The notes under the pieces were generated by a model that saw only the letters and a list, made by a program, of their open reading frames with translations, was not told where the DNA came from and made no database searches. A stretch of DNA of 64,000 nucleotides from Mycolicibacterium tokaiense (GTDB lineage: Bacteria; Actinomycetota; Actinomycetes; Mycobacteriales; Mycobacteriaceae), in contig NZ_AP022600.1 in assembly GCF_010725885.1 (NCBI RefSeq), forward strand, positions 682,001 to 746,000, read 5' to 3'. How positions within the stretch are numbered: the stretch's first letter is position 1; every line of letters begins with the position of its first letter. The position numbers and the translations under genes are program-made. Below, in pieces: positions 1 through 9,120 of the stretch.

Positions 1-788
1 GCGCCGTCGAACTCGACGGCCCGGAGCTCGCGGCGATTGCCGATGCTGCCCAACAGGAATCGGTGTTCGTCGTCATCGGGGTGATCGAGCGCGCCGGACG
101 CACGTGCTACTGCACCGTCGTCATGATCGACGAGCACGGCGTCACCGTCGGGTATCACCGCAAGCTGATGCCCACCGGAGCGGAGCGGCTCATCTGGGGT
201 TTCGGTGACGGATCGACCCTGCCCGTGGTGGATTCGCCCGCGGGGAAGCTGGGCAGCGTCATCTGCTGGGAGAACTACATGCCGCTGATGCGCACGGCGA
301 TGTACAGCCAGGGCATCGAGATCTACTGCGCGCCCACCGCCGACGACCGCGACACCTGGATGAGCACCATGCGGCACATCGCGCTGGAGGGACGGTGCTT
401 CGTCATCACCGCCTGCCAGGTGATGCGTCGACGCGACTATCCCCAGGACTATCAGACCGAGTTCGGTACCTCACCGGAGGACGTCCTCATGCGCGGGGGA
501 AGCGCGGTCATCTCCCCGCGCGGTGAGGTGCTGGTGGGCCCGGTGTACGACGAGGAGCACGTCATCTACGCGGACCTGAACACCGATGACCTGGTGCGGC
601 AAGCCCTCGACTTCGACGCCGTGGGGCATTACGCCCGCGCGGACGTCTTCCGTCTGCACGTCGACACCGAGGCCAAAGTGCCTGTCGCACTGCACCCCAA
701 GGCGGTTCAGTCCCGGGTCGCAGCCCCCGATTCGACATCCACGTCGACGTCGTCGGTACCGTTGGCCGTGCGGATGTCGAAAGAGTAG
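1..788 (+). CDS. Nitrilase-family carbon-nitrogen hydrolase (3' part; 5' end outside window)
   Basis: The reading frame is open from base 3, so the gene starts upstream of the window. About 261 residues are visible. They hold two of the three nitrilase catalytic residues: the Lys in YHRKLMPTGAE (about fragment residue 54) and the Cys in GSVICWENYMPL (residue 88; TGC at 264-266). The catalytic Glu would lie upstream. The family hydrolyses nitriles or amides in the cytosol; the substrate cannot be told. The conserved fold should end near GHYARADVFRLHVDT. The last 25-30 residues, from QSRVAAPDS to the stop, are read from the opposite strand of a degraded PepSY-like gene, so the C-terminus looks newly acquired. 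The neighbouring hydrolase, SCP2-like and LysR genes suggest a small catabolic group. Confidence 0.88.
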   Translation, partial: AVELDGPELAAIADAAQQESVFVVIGVIERAGRTCYCTVVMIDEHGVTVGYHRKLMPTGAERLIWGFGDGSTLPVVDSPAGKLGSVICWENYMPLMRTAMYSQGIEIYCAPTADDRDTWMSTMRHIALEGRCFVITACQVMRRRDYPQDYQTEFGTSPEDVLMRGGSAVISPRGEVLVGPVYDEEHVIYADLNTDDLVRQALDFDAVGHYARADVFRLHVDTEAKVPVALHPKAVQSRVAAPDSTSTSTSSVPLAVRMSKE

Positions 789-885
789 CGCTGCCGGGCA
801 CGGTCTGGTCGGCCACCGCCAGCGCACGGTCGAGATCTACGGGGAACGTCGTGGCCGCCAGGTCAGCATCAGGGCCCGGGTCGGA
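707..885 (-). pseudogene. Relic of a PepSY-like lipoprotein gene, paralogue of the gene at 3628-4245
   Basis: On the minus strand one stretch reads PGPDADLAATTFPVDLDRAL and then AVADQTVPG, almost identical to the intact paralogue. After a join, a second frame reads RYSFDIRTANGTDDVDVDV followed by ESGAATRD and a stop, again nearly identical to the paralogue's end. Against the intact copy about 268 bp are missing between the two blocks, which breaks the frame. The join falls at a shared GGC/GCC triplet. The signal peptide region is also missing. The relic overlaps the 3' end of the nitrilase gene on the other strand. It is a dead gene fragment, not a coding sequence. Confidence 0.85.
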
Positions 886-1008
886 GGCTGCACTGACGGA
901 GGCGGATGACTCGTAACAGGACCGATTTCCATTCCATCCCAACAGGGCGCACCATCAGCGCGATGCGGGATGGCAGCACACCGCGCCGCACAGCGACAAG
1001 TAAGCCAA

Positions 1009-1038
1009 CCTGCCCGCACGGTGTTCCGTGCGGGCAGG
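1009..1038 (-). terminator. Hairpin terminator after the hydrolase operon
   Basis: A perfect 13-bp inverted repeat (CCTGCCCGCACGG, loop of 4, CCGTGCGGGCAGG) lies 23 bp beyond the stop of the minus-strand hydrolase gene. On the minus strand it is followed by TTGGCTTACTTG, a weak T-rich tail. Mycobacterial terminators often lack a long U tract. Confidence 0.7.
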
Positions 1039-1061
1039 CGGCGGTCGGTGGAATGCGGCGG

Positions 1062-1928
1062 CTATGCGGTGAGAGCGGCCCCGGCCTTCTTCTGCAGTAT
1101 TTCCAGTGCCTGCAGCAAATAGGTACGGAAGACAGCGTGGTTCTCGCTCATCGGGAAGTGACCGATGCTCTTCATCTCGATGAATTCGCCGCCCTTGATC
1201 TGCCCCGCGGTGCGGGCGCTGTCCTCGGGGGTGGTGAGGTAGTCGTAGTCGCCGGTGAGCATGACGACGGGGCAGCGGTCTCCGTCGATCTCGCCCAGCT
1301 TGTCGCGTAGATCGTGGTCGACCGAGTAGAAGTGCAGGTCGCCCTTGAACGCTTCCGAGCCTTGGCTGTAGTAGAACCAGGTCTTCCAGCGATCAGCATC
1401 GGGCGACTGCGGGGCCATCAGATCCCAGACGCCGCTGGCACAGACCTGGGCTGCATTGGCGTGGGGGTGCTGCCACCAATCCAGGTAAAAGCCGGGCGAG
1501 TAGTCGGCACCCTCGACCGGGATGACGCCGGCGAAGCGTTCGGGATGGCGTAGAGCCAGTTGCAGTGCGATGTTGCCGCCGAAAGAGGAACCCATGAAGA
1601 TCGGGTTCTCCAACTCCAGCGCATCGACGAGCGCCACGATGAAGTTCGCGAAGTGATCGGCAGAGAGTTGATATTCCTCGGTCCACCACTGGGCGTTCTC
1701 CGGCGGGTCGGACTTGCCGTGCCGGGGCAGGTCATAGGCGATCACGCGGTAGTCCTGGGTGATCTCGTCGTCTTCGAGAAGGCCTCGCCACTGATGGTTG
1801 TGGCATCCCGCGGTGTGCTGGCAGACCAGCGGTTGGCCCTTTCCGTTCTCGAGGTAAAAGACCTTGTACAGAAGCCCGTCGACGTCAACGTCGACGTAGT
1901 GCCCGGTAACGGGGGAAATCTTGCTCAT
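1062..1928 (-). CDS. Alpha/beta hydrolase
   Basis: A 288-residue alpha/beta-hydrolase-fold protein. Visible elements are the HTAGCHN oxyanion-hole region (residues 39-44), the nucleophile elbow GSSFGG (Ser115), an acid region LTGDYDYL and the catalytic His in KSIGHFPMSEN (His257). The start is supported by AAGGA seven bases upstream of the ATG. There is no signal peptide, so it is probably a cytosolic C-C or ester hydrolase; the substrate is unknown. It is the second gene of a minus-strand pair with the SCP2-like gene 55 bp upstream, divergent from the LysR gene, and probably acts with the nitrilase pathway. Confidence 0.85.
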   Translation of the reverse strand: MSKISPVTGHYVDVDVDGLLYKVFYLENGKGQPLVCQHTAGCHNHQWRGLLEDDEITQDYRVIAYDLPRHGKSDPPENAQWWTEEYQLSADHFANFIVALVDALELENPIFMGSSFGGNIALQLALRHPERFAGVIPVEGADYSPGFYLDWWQHPHANAAQVCASGVWDLMAPQSPDADRWKTWFYYSQGSEAFKGDLHFYSVDHDLRDKLGEIDGDRCPVVMLTGDYDYLTTPEDSARTAGQIKGGEFIEMKSIGHFPMSENHAVFRTYLLQALEILQKKAGAALTA

Positions 1929-1983
1929 TGTTGTGTCCTTGACGCTGGTGGTGGTTGTCGGCGAAGTGATCGAAGGCGGCGGA

Positions 1984-2391
1984 TCAGACGGGAACGCCGA
2001 CGGTACGAAGCAGTTCGAATTGGCGGGTGAAGCACCGCAGGTTCTGCATCAGCACCAGAATGTCCCCCTCGAGCTTCAGGTCCCGCTGGAAGCTCGCCGA
2101 CCAGATGCCGTGATACATCGGCGCCGGCACCGGTACGCCGAAGTTCTGCCAGGTGTCCGCACTAGCGCGGAGCGCGAATTGATACGCCACGTCGAGGGGG
2201 CCGGGATCGATCGCGACGTTGACGACCTGGCCGCGGCTGACCTCGACGACAAAGGTCCGGTCGGTCATGTCGAGCAGGTAGGAGCACGTGAAGTACTTGC
2301 CGTGCGCCTGAATCTCCGGGTCGCCGTTGCTCGCCTGGGCGAACGCGTCGGCCCACTCGGCGGCAGTCGTTGCCGAGGTTGTGACAGTCAT
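1984..2391 (-). CDS. SCP2/sterol-carrier-like small protein
   Basis: A 135-residue protein. The ATG at 2391 is chosen because AAGGA lies seven bases upstream; a longer frame to 2466 adds no convincing residues. The pattern HGKYFTCSYLLDMTDRTFVVEV, then GQVVNVAIDPGP and repeated aromatic/hydrophobic positions, resembles SCP2-like lipid-binding folds, but this is a weak family call made by eye. It is the first gene of the operon with the alpha/beta hydrolase and is divergent from the LysR gene. A hydrophobic-substrate carrier or unknown enzyme fits the setting. Confidence 0.6.
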   Translation of the reverse strand: MTVTTSATTAAEWADAFAQASNGDPEIQAHGKYFTCSYLLDMTDRTFVVEVSRGQVVNVAIDPGPLDVAYQFALRASADTWQNFGVPVPAPMYHGIWSASFQRDLKLEGDILVLMQNLRCFTRQFELLRTVGVPV

Positions 2392-2531
2392 GATGATTCC
2401 TTCGCGGGAGGTGGAAACCGAGACAGGATTTCTGCTCGTCATGCTGGCGAGACCGACGTGGAACAAATCGTTCCGAGCGAATCACCGTGCATGCTTTCCA
2501 TCACACTCGCCACCAGGAGTGACGTCCAATA

Positions 2532-2554
2532 CCTATCGGCAACCGATCGATAGG
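2532..2554. promoter_or_regulatory. Nested palindrome, probable LysR operator
   Basis: CCTATCG and CGATAGG form a perfect 7-bp inverted repeat with a 9-bp spacer. Inside it ATCGG-CAA-CCGAT (2535-2547) is a second perfect inverted repeat. The site sits between the divergent LysR gene (start 2612) and the SCP2-like gene (start 2391). That is where LysR regulators usually bind, often at interrupted ATC-N-GAT type dyads. Confidence 0.7.
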
Positions 2555-2611
2555 CAAGAACTAATGGTGGTAGCAGACGTGGACAACTAACGTTGAGTTG
2601 TGCTCCCCTCA

Positions 2612-3601
2612 ATGGACCTGCGACTTTTGACGTACTTTGTCGCGGTCGCCGAGGAGTTGCACTTCGGTCGTGCCGCCGCCCGTCTGCACATCGCGCAGCC
2701 GTCTCTGAGCATCCAGATCCGCAAGCTCGAGCACTCTCTCAACGCGCCGCTGTTCGTACGCACGAGCCGCCATGTCGAACTCACTGCAGTCGGGGAACTG
2801 CTGCTCGACGGCAGCAAGCGGCTACTCAGTGAAGCGGAACGATTGGCCTGGCAGATTCAAGATGCGGGCCGCCACGGATCTCACCGTCCCCTTGTGGTCG
2901 GCTTCCAGGCCAACGCCGCCGCAGAGCTGACCCCCAAGATTCTCAACGCCTTTCACGACCTCCATCCCGACATCGAGGTCGACATGCGTTCCCACGACTT
3001 CACCGATCCCTCTGTGGGACTGGCCGACGGTTCAGTGGACGTCGCGTTTCTACGCCCGCCCGTGCTCGTGCAGGATTGGCTGGGCATCGAGACGCTGTTC
3101 ATCGAGCCACGCGTCCTCGTCGTTTCGGCGACGTCACCGTTGGCCGACGTCGCCGAGATCAGCGTCGAGCAGGTATTGGACCAACCTTTCATCGCACGCA
3201 AGTCGCCCGACGCGTGGCGCACTTTCTGGCTCGCCGCCGACAGTCGTCATGGGACGCCTGTTCAGCTCGGCGCCGAGGTTTCCACCGTCGACGAATGTTT
3301 CGAGGCCATTCTCGCCGAGCGCGGGATGGCTTTTTCCCAGGCCTCCACCCAGCGTTTTTATGACCGCCCGGGCTTGGCGTTCATCCCCGTCACAGATATC
3401 CCTCCGACGATCCTGACGATCGCCTGGCGCACCGACGTCGACTCCCCCGTCGTGGGTGATTTCGTGGAAACGGCGAAAGCTGTCGCATCGCTGAGCCCGA
3501 TTCCCAACTCCTGGATCCCCAACCAGCCTTCGGAAGTCCAGGTGCCGCCGGCCAAAACCGATACGTGGCCGGAAGTTTCACGTTTGCGACGGGTGCAGTA
3601 A
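2612..3601 (+). CDS. LysR-family transcriptional regulator
   Basis: A 329-residue protein starting MDLRLLTYFVAVAEELHFG. The N-terminal winged helix-turn-helix (about residues 1-60, ARLHIAQPSLSIQIRKLE) is canonical LysR. The remainder is a type 2 periplasmic-binding-like effector domain. An in-frame GTG at 2600 would add four residues; the ATG at 2612 matches the usual family start. It is divergent from the SCP2-like/hydrolase operon with a palindrome between them, so local, possibly autogenous control by an intermediate of the nitrilase/hydrolase pathway is likely. Confidence 0.92.
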   Translation: MDLRLLTYFVAVAEELHFGRAAARLHIAQPSLSIQIRKLEHSLNAPLFVRTSRHVELTAVGELLLDGSKRLLSEAERLAWQIQDAGRHGSHRPLVVGFQANAAAELTPKILNAFHDLHPDIEVDMRSHDFTDPSVGLADGSVDVAFLRPPVLVQDWLGIETLFIEPRVLVVSATSPLADVAEISVEQVLDQPFIARKSPDAWRTFWLAADSRHGTPVQLGAEVSTVDECFEAILAERGMAFSQASTQRFYDRPGLAFIPVTDIPPTILTIAWRTDVDSPVVGDFVETAKAVASLSPIPNSWIPNQPSEVQVPPAKTDTWPEVSRLRRVQ

Positions 3602-3627
3602 CAACACCCGCGCTCCGACGTGTCGGC

Positions 3628-4245
3628 TCAATCCCGGGTGGCCGCCCCCGAATCGACATCCACGTCGACGTCCTCGGTCCCGTTGGCGGTACGGATGTCG
3701 AACGAGTAGCGCTGCCTGTCGTCGTCGAACTCCAACGACCACGACGCCACCGAGCCGGGCACCAGATCGGTCGCCCGCGCCGCGGCATCCATGGGTGTCA
3801 GCCGCCGGGGGTCAACGGCCACGGGGTTGTCGGACTCCCGGTCCCGGTCGTCGCGGATCACCTGCGCGGACTGGGCGTCGATCCTCAGCTCCCGCTGCTC
3901 GGTGCCCACCTGGGTGTCGATCTTGTACACCCAGGTGTTGTCCGAGCGCTCGTATTCCAGCTCGATCTTGGTGACGGTGCCGCCGGGCACCGTCTGGTCG
4001 GCCACGGCCAGCGCTCGGTCGAGATCCACCGGGAACGTGGTGGTCGCCAGATCCGCGTCGGGACCCGGGCCGGCGACAGCGGCGGTCGACGGCGCACTCC
4101 GCGTGGTCTCCGAGGTCACGGGGGCAGCCGGGGAGGACGTCGGCGGTTCGGTGGACCCACCATCGCCGTTCGATGAACACCCCGCCACCAGCAGGGCTGC
4201 GATCACAGCGGTGGATGCACCGACCGTCACACCTGAGCACCTCAT
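3628..4245 (-). CDS. PepSY-like lipoprotein
   Basis: A 205-residue protein with a lipoprotein signal ending LLVAGC (lipid-attached Cys near residue 22) and a Ser/Thr/Pro-rich linker. Two related segments of about 60-70 residues follow (FPVDLDRALAVADQTVPGG and the later LTPMDAAARATDLVPGS), each looking like a PepSY domain. PepSY domains are extracytoplasmic and often modulate peptidases; the role here is unknown. Its ATG overlaps the stop of the upstream lipoprotein gene by four bases (ATGA), so the two are co-translated. A broken copy of the same gene lies at 707-885 in the same orientation. Confidence 0.8.
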   Translation of the reverse strand: MRCSGVTVGASTAVIAALLVAGCSSNGDGGSTEPPTSSPAAPVTSETTRSAPSTAAVAGPGPDADLATTTFPVDLDRALAVADQTVPGGTVTKIELEYERSDNTWVYKIDTQVGTEQRELRIDAQSAQVIRDDRDRESDNPVAVDPRRLTPMDAAARATDLVPGSVASWSLEFDDDRQRYSFDIRTANGTEDVDVDVDSGAATRD

Positions 4246-4940
4246 GGCTTGTCGTAGACGCTGGCGTCCACCGGTTCGCCGGTCACCATGGTGACCGCCT
4301 GGAAGATGAACTCGTCGGGTGTCATGTCGGATTCGGCGGCCACCTGTTCGAGGGTGTCGTTGATCAGAGGGAATCCGGCGGCCAGGTCGAACGTCCAGCC
4401 GGCCCCGGTGCGGGCGAATTCCCAGTCCACGCCGCTGGGCACCGAGTCGACGATCATCTCGGCGTATCCGCGATCCCCCTCGACGCGCACCTCGCCGAGG
4501 CTGTTGGTCTCCACCGAGGACGCGTCGATCATCCCGTTGTCCACGCCGTAGGCCAGTAGGCCCGGGCCATCCATGGCGCCCAGTTCCTCGGGCGTCATCG
4601 TCACCCGCAACCGCGCCACCATCAACCGGTCCATCATCCCGGCCGCGGCGATCTCTTCTGGCCCACCGGTCTGCGCCAGGCGCACCACCTCGTCGTAGTG
4701 CGAGATGGTCGACGGACTGACGATCGCGGGCACCGCCGCGCCGTTGCCGGCCAGCACCTCGGCGCGGTAACGCTCGAAGACGTCCTCGATTGCTGCAACG
4801 TCGGCACCGGCATCGGCGGCGGGTTCGGCGGCCGACGGGCCTGTCTCGGCGGCCGAGGTGGGCGCGCCGGCCACCTCACCCCCGCAGCCGGCCACCAGGG
4901 TGGCCATCACGAACAGTCCCGCCGCCAGCTGTGCCCGCAC
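4242..4940 (-). CDS. Lipoprotein of unknown function
   Basis: The GTG at 4940 is chosen because GGAGG lies five bases upstream and the frame then opens with a clean lipoprotein signal (VRAQLAAGLFVMATLVAGCGG); the longer frame upstream does not look coding. It gives 232 residues. After an Ala/Pro-rich linker comes a helical region (DVAAIEDVFERYRAEVLAGN) of the kind seen in small NTF2-like or lumazine-type lipoprotein folds, but I do not recognise the family. It is the first gene of a two-gene operon with the PepSY-like lipoprotein and is divergent from kdp. Confidence 0.75.
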   Translation of the reverse strand: MRAQLAAGLFVMATLVAGCGGEVAGAPTSAAETGPSAAEPAADAGADVAAIEDVFERYRAEVLAGNGAAVPAIVSPSTISHYDEVVRLAQTGGPEEIAAAGMMDRLMVARLRVTMTPEELGAMDGPGLLAYGVDNGMIDASSVETNSLGEVRVEGDRGYAEMIVDSVPSGVDWEFARTGAGWTFDLAAGFPLINDTLEQVAAESDMTPDEFIFQAVTMVTGEPVDASVYDKP

Positions 4941-5029
4941 AAAAACCTCCAGGTCGACCGTTGCTCTCGCAAACACTACCGGTGTAAACGAACGAAAGTG
5001 CAGGCCACCCCACCCGGCGCAAGGACTCC

Positions 5030-5077
5030 GTAAAGACAACACCCGCTGGTGTCAAGAAACCGTCAAGGCCCGTCAAG
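5030..5077 (+). promoter_or_regulatory. Direct-repeat box upstream of kdp (GTCAAG type)
   Basis: GTAAAG at 5030, then GTCAAG at 5051, 5062 and 5072, with spacings 21, 11 and 10 bp. OmpR/PhoB-family regulators such as KdpE bind direct half-sites one helical turn apart. The box lies 70 bp upstream of the first ORF of the kdp operon. The 17-bp block GTCAAGAAACCGTCAAG recurs with A for C in each half-site at 14342-14358, and the 21/11 spacing recurs at 15971-16008. Assignment to KdpE is inference. Confidence 0.7.
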
Positions 5078-5126
5078 ACGCCCGACGACGGGCGTTCACT
5101 CCTGTGTGAGCCCGCCCGATGCGGGC
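5078..5126 (+). other. Two short inverted repeats in the kdp leader
   Basis: ACGCCCG-ACGA-CGGGCGT (5078-5095) directly follows the last GTCAAG half-site. GCCCGC-CCGAT-GCGGGC (5110-5126) lies 21 bp before the first small ORF. They may form hairpins in the leader RNA or extend the regulator site. No known riboswitch consensus was recognised. Confidence 0.4.
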
Positions 5127-5147
5127 CACGAAACGGAGTCGGATGTC

Positions 5148-5228
5148 ATGTCTGTAGTTGTCTACGTCGTGCTGACCGTCGCGGTCTTCGCGATGCTCGG
5201 CGGCGCAGTGAGGTTGCTCGAGCGATGA
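5148..5228 (+). CDS. Micro-ORF, single-helix membrane peptide at the head of the kdp operon
   Basis: A 26-residue frame opening [19 protein letters not shown] and ending RLLER: one hydrophobic helix with a positively charged end. Its TGA overlaps the kdpF ATG in an ATGA, the same four-base coupling used at the kdpF/kdpA and kdpA/kdpB junctions, so it is very probably translated. It is distinct from KdpF, which follows. It could be a second small Kdp subunit or a leader peptide; the function is unknown. Confidence 0.65.
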   Translation: MSVVVYVVLTVAVFAMLGGAVRLLER

Positions 5229-5314
5229 ACCTTGCCAACAGCGTCGGCGTGGTGTTGGCCGTCGCCATCGCGTTGTTCCTGATCGCCACCCTGCTGTTTC
5301 CGGAGAAGTTCTGA
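5225..5314 (+). CDS. kdpF: K+-transporting ATPase small subunit KdpF
   Basis: A 29-residue single-helix protein, [19 protein letters not shown] then [10 protein letters not shown]. The ending FPEKF is the typical KdpF signature. It overlaps both the preceding micro-ORF and kdpA by four bases. KdpF is a stabilising peptide of the KdpFABC complex in the inner membrane. Confidence 0.92.
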   Translation: MNLANSVGVVLAVAIALFLIATLLFPEKF

Positions 5315-6987
5315 TGAGCTCCACAACAGCGGGAGTGCTGTTTCTTCTCGCCCTGATCGTCGCGCTGGCGGCCGTGCACGTGCCACTGGGCGACTACATG
5401 TACCGCGTCTACACCACCACCAAGGACTGGCGTATCGAGCGCGGGATCTACCGAGCAATCGGCGCCGACCCGAAAGCCGGGCAGACCTGGGGCGCGTATG
5501 CCCGCAGCGTGCTCGCCTTCTCCGCGGTGTCCCTGCTGTTCCTGTTTGTCTTCCAACTGCTGCAGGGGCGCCTGCCCTTGCACCTGAACGACCCAGCCAC
5601 GGAAGTGACGCCGGCGCTGGCCTGGAACACCGCGGTCAGCTTTGTCACCAACACCAACTGGCAGGCCTACTCCGGTGAGTCGACCTACGGCCATCTGGTG
5701 CAGATGGCCGGGTTGGCGGTGCAGAACTTCGTGTCCGCAGCCGTGGGTATGGCCGTGGCAATTGCCCTGGTGCGTGGATTCGCGCGCACAAAATCCACTG
5801 ACCTCGGCAACTTCTGGGTGGACCTCGTCCGTGGCACCTTGAGGATTCTGCTGCCGATCTCGTTTGTCGCGGCCATCATCCTGGTCGCCGGCGGGGCAAT
5901 TCAGAATTTCAACACCCACACCCAGATCGTCGACACCGTGACCGGAGGATCGCAGACCATCCCCGGTGGACCGGTTGCCAGCCAAGAGGCGATCAAGAAT
6001 CTGGGCACCAACGGTGGTGGGTTCTTCAACGTCAACGCCGCACACCCGTTCGAGAACCCAACTGCCTGGACGAATTACGTCATCATCTTCCTGCTACTGG
6101 TCATTGCCTTTTCGCTGCCGCGCACCTTCGGCAAGATGGTCGGCAGTCCCAAGCAGGGACTGGCGATCGTCGCCGTTCAGGGCACCCTGGCTCTGATCAG
6201 CTGGACGCTGACCCTGTTTTTCCAGCTACAGGCACACGGCACTGTGCCGACGGCGGTGGGGTCGGCAATGGAGGGCGTGGAAACCCGTTTCGGCGTGGCC
6301 GATTCAGCTGTGTTCGCCGCCAGCACCACCTTGACGTCGACCGGTTCGGTCAACTCGTTCCATGACTCCTATACCAGCCTGGGTGGGTTGATGCTCCTGT
6401 TCAACATGCAGCTCGGCGAGGTCGCACCGGGCGGTGTCGGCGCCGGCCTCTACGGCATGTTGGTCCTGGCGGTCATCACGGTGTTTGTCGCCGGGCTGAT
6501 GGTGGGCCGCACCCCGGAGTATCTGGGCAAGAAGATCACCCCGCGGGAGATCAAGCTGGCGGCAAGCTATTTCCTGGTGACACCGCTGCTGGTGCTGACG
6601 GGCACCGCGATCGCGATGGCGATGCCCGGCCAACGCGCCGGCATGCTGAACACCGGACCGCACGGTCTTTCGGAATTGCTGTACGCCTTCACCTCTGCGT
6701 CGAACAACAACGGCTCGGCGTTTGCAGGCATCAGCGTGAACACCGAGTGGTACAACACGGCGCTGGGGCTAGCCATGATGTTCGGTCGGTTTCTGCCCAT
6801 CATTCTGGTGCTCGCATTGGCCGGATCACTGGCCCGACAAGGACATACCCCCGCGTCGGTGGGCACCCTGCCCACTCACCGGCCACAGTTCGTCGGGTTG
6901 GTGTCCGGCGTGACGCTGATCCTGGTTGCTCTGACCTTCCTGCCCATGCTCGCCCTGGGCCCGCTCGCTGAAGGAATACACGTATGA
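5314..6987 (+). CDS. kdpA: K+-transporting ATPase subunit A
   Basis: A 557-residue, multi-helix channel-like subunit. Its four pseudo-repeats carry selectivity-filter-like segments: [47 protein letters not shown] and [15 protein letters not shown]. It binds and passes K+ through the cytoplasmic membrane to KdpB. The length and order in the operon match the family. It overlaps kdpB by four bases (ATGA). Confidence 0.98.
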   Translation: MSSTTAGVLFLLALIVALAAVHVPLGDYMYRVYTTTKDWRIERGIYRAIGADPKAGQTWGAYARSVLAFSAVSLLFLFVFQLLQGRLPLHLNDPATEVTPALAWNTAVSFVTNTNWQAYSGESTYGHLVQMAGLAVQNFVSAAVGMAVAIALVRGFARTKSTDLGNFWVDLVRGTLRILLPISFVAAIILVAGGAIQNFNTHTQIVDTVTGGSQTIPGGPVASQEAIKNLGTNGGGFFNVNAAHPFENPTAWTNYVIIFLLLVIAFSLPRTFGKMVGSPKQGLAIVAVQGTLALISWTLTLFFQLQAHGTVPTAVGSAMEGVETRFGVADSAVFAASTTLTSTGSVNSFHDSYTSLGGLMLLFNMQLGEVAPGGVGAGLYGMLVLAVITVFVAGLMVGRTPEYLGKKITPREIKLAASYFLVTPLLVLTGTAIAMAMPGQRAGMLNTGPHGLSELLYAFTSASNNNGSAFAGISVNTEWYNTALGLAMMFGRFLPIILVLALAGSLARQGHTPASVGTLPTHRPQFVGLVSGVTLILVALTFLPMLALGPLAEGIHV

Positions 6988-9119
6988 CCGTCACCGCGGT
7001 GACGGCGGCGACTGCCGCCGCCAAACACAAGACCAGCCAGGGATCCGTCAAGGGCGGACTGCTGGACCCGAAGATGCTTCTCCGGTCACTCCCGGACGCC
7101 GTCCGCAAACTGGACCCGCGCACCTTGTGGCGCAATCCGGTGATGTTCATCGTCGAGATCGGCGCGGCGTGGTCGACCGTCCTGGCGATCATCGAGCCGT
7201 CGTGGTTCTCCTGGCTGGTCGTATTCTGGCTCTGGCTGACCGTCATCTTCGCCAACCTCGCCGAAGCCGTGGCCGAGGGCCGCGGCAAAGCGCAGGCCGA
7301 CAGCTTGCGGAAAGCGAAGTCCGACACCGTTGCCCGCAAGCTCAACCCCGACGGCACCGAGGAGAGCGTGCCCGCCCCGATGCTCAAGCAGGGCGACTAC
7401 GTGGTGGTCGAAGCCGGCCAGGTGATTCCCGGCGACGGCGACGTCGTGGAAGGCATTGCGTCGGTGGATGAGTCGGCCATCACCGGCGAATCCGCACCCG
7501 TCATCCGGGAATCCGGCGGCGACCGGTCGGCCGTCACGGGCGGAACCACCGTCCTGTCCGATCGGATCGTCGTCAAGGTCACCCAGAAACCGGGCGAGAG
7601 CTTCGTCGACCGGATGATCGCTCTGGTCGAAGGCGCCAACCGCCAGAAGACGCCGAACGAGATCGCGCTGAACATCCTGCTCAGCGCCTTGACGATCATC
7701 TTCGTCTTCGCCGTCGCCACCCTGCAGCCGCTGGCCATCTACTCCAAGGCCAACAACCCCGGCGTCCCGGACAGCCTGGCGCTGGATGGCAACGGGGTCA
7801 CCGGAATCGTGATGGTGGCGCTGCTGGTCTGCCTGATCCCCACCACCATCGGGGCGCTGTTGAGCGCCATCGGCATCGCAGGTATGGACCGCCTGGTGCA
7901 ACGCAACGTCCTCGCGATGTCCGGCCGCGCGGTCGAAGCCGCCGGTGACGTCAACACTCTGCTGCTGGACAAGACCGGGACGATCACCCTGGGCAACCGC
8001 CAGGCCAGCGATTTCCTGCCGGTCGACGGTGTCACCGCCGAGGCGCTCGCGGATGCGGCGCAGCTGTCCAGCCTGGCCGACGAAACTCCTGAGGGCCGCT
8101 CCATCGTGGTGTACGCCAAGGAAGCTCACGGTCTGCGGGCGCGGCACCCGGGCGAGCTCGACGGCGCTCAGTGGATCGAGTTCACCGCCACCACCCGGAT
8201 GTCCGGAGTGGATCTCGACGACGGCCAGTCCCTGCGAAAGGGTGCCGCCGGATCTGTGGCCGAGTGGGTCCGGAGCCTCGGGGGCACGGTGTCGACGCAG
8301 TTGACCGGCATCGTCAATGACGTCTCCAACTCCGGTGGCACGCCGCTGGTGGTGGGGCGAGCACACCACGGCACCGCTGAGGTGCTCGGGGTCATCCACC
8401 TCAAAGACGTGGTGAAGCACGGCATGCGAGAACGCTTCGACGAGATGCGCCGCATGGGCATCCGGACGGTGATGATCACCGGCGACAACCCCATGACCGC
8501 CAAGGCCATCGCCGACGAAGCCGGGGTGGACGACTTCCTCGCCGAGGCGACGCCCGAGGACAAGCTGGCCCTGATCAAGAAGGAACAGGACGGCGGCAGG
8601 CTGGTCGCGATGACCGGCGACGGCACCAACGACGCTCCCGCGCTGGCGCAGGCTGATGTGGGGGTGGCGATGAACACCGGGACGTCGGCAGCCAAAGAGG
8701 CCGGCAACATGGTGGATCTGGATTCCGACCCCACCAAGCTGATCGAGATCGTCGAGATCGGCAAGCAGCTGCTGATCACCCGTGGGGCACTCACCACGTT
8801 CTCCATCGCCAATGACATCGCGAAGTATTTCGCCATCATCCCGGCGCTGTTCGTGACGCTGTTCCCCGGCTTGGATCTGCTCAACGTCATGCGGCTGCAC
8901 AGCCCACAGTCCGCGATCCTGTCCGCGGTGATCTTCAACGCGATCGTCATCGTGTTCCTGATCCCACTGGCCCTCAAGGGTGTCCGATACACCCCTGCCA
9001 GTGCATCAAAACTGTTGAGCCGCAACCTCTTGGTGTACGGCCTCGGGGGAATTGTGGCGCCGTTCATCGGCATCAAGATCATCGACCTGGTAATTCAACT
9101 CTTCCCTGGGATGTCCTGA
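6984..9119 (+). CDS. kdpB: K+-transporting P-type ATPase subunit B
   Basis: A 711-residue P-type ATPase. The phosphorylation motif DKTGTITLG has its Asp at residue 329, with an actuator TGES motif ([11 protein letters not shown]) before it and the hinge motif [12 protein letters not shown] after it. It couples ATP hydrolysis to high-affinity K+ uptake with KdpA, KdpC and KdpF. The gene is tightly packed, with a 4-bp overlap upstream and a 1-bp gap before kdpC. Confidence 0.98.
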   Translation: MTVTAVTAATAAAKHKTSQGSVKGGLLDPKMLLRSLPDAVRKLDPRTLWRNPVMFIVEIGAAWSTVLAIIEPSWFSWLVVFWLWLTVIFANLAEAVAEGRGKAQADSLRKAKSDTVARKLNPDGTEESVPAPMLKQGDYVVVEAGQVIPGDGDVVEGIASVDESAITGESAPVIRESGGDRSAVTGGTTVLSDRIVVKVTQKPGESFVDRMIALVEGANRQKTPNEIALNILLSALTIIFVFAVATLQPLAIYSKANNPGVPDSLALDGNGVTGIVMVALLVCLIPTTIGALLSAIGIAGMDRLVQRNVLAMSGRAVEAAGDVNTLLLDKTGTITLGNRQASDFLPVDGVTAEALADAAQLSSLADETPEGRSIVVYAKEAHGLRARHPGELDGAQWIEFTATTRMSGVDLDDGQSLRKGAAGSVAEWVRSLGGTVSTQLTGIVNDVSNSGGTPLVVGRAHHGTAEVLGVIHLKDVVKHGMRERFDEMRRMGIRTVMITGDNPMTAKAIADEAGVDDFLAEATPEDKLALIKKEQDGGRLVAMTGDGTNDAPALAQADVGVAMNTGTSAAKEAGNMVDLDSDPTKLIEIVEIGKQLLITRGALTTFSIANDIAKYFAIIPALFVTLFPGLDLLNVMRLHSPQSAILSAVIFNAIVIVFLIPLALKGVRYTPASASKLLSRNLLVYGLGGIVAPFIGIKIIDLVIQLFPGMS

Positions 9120-9120
9120 C

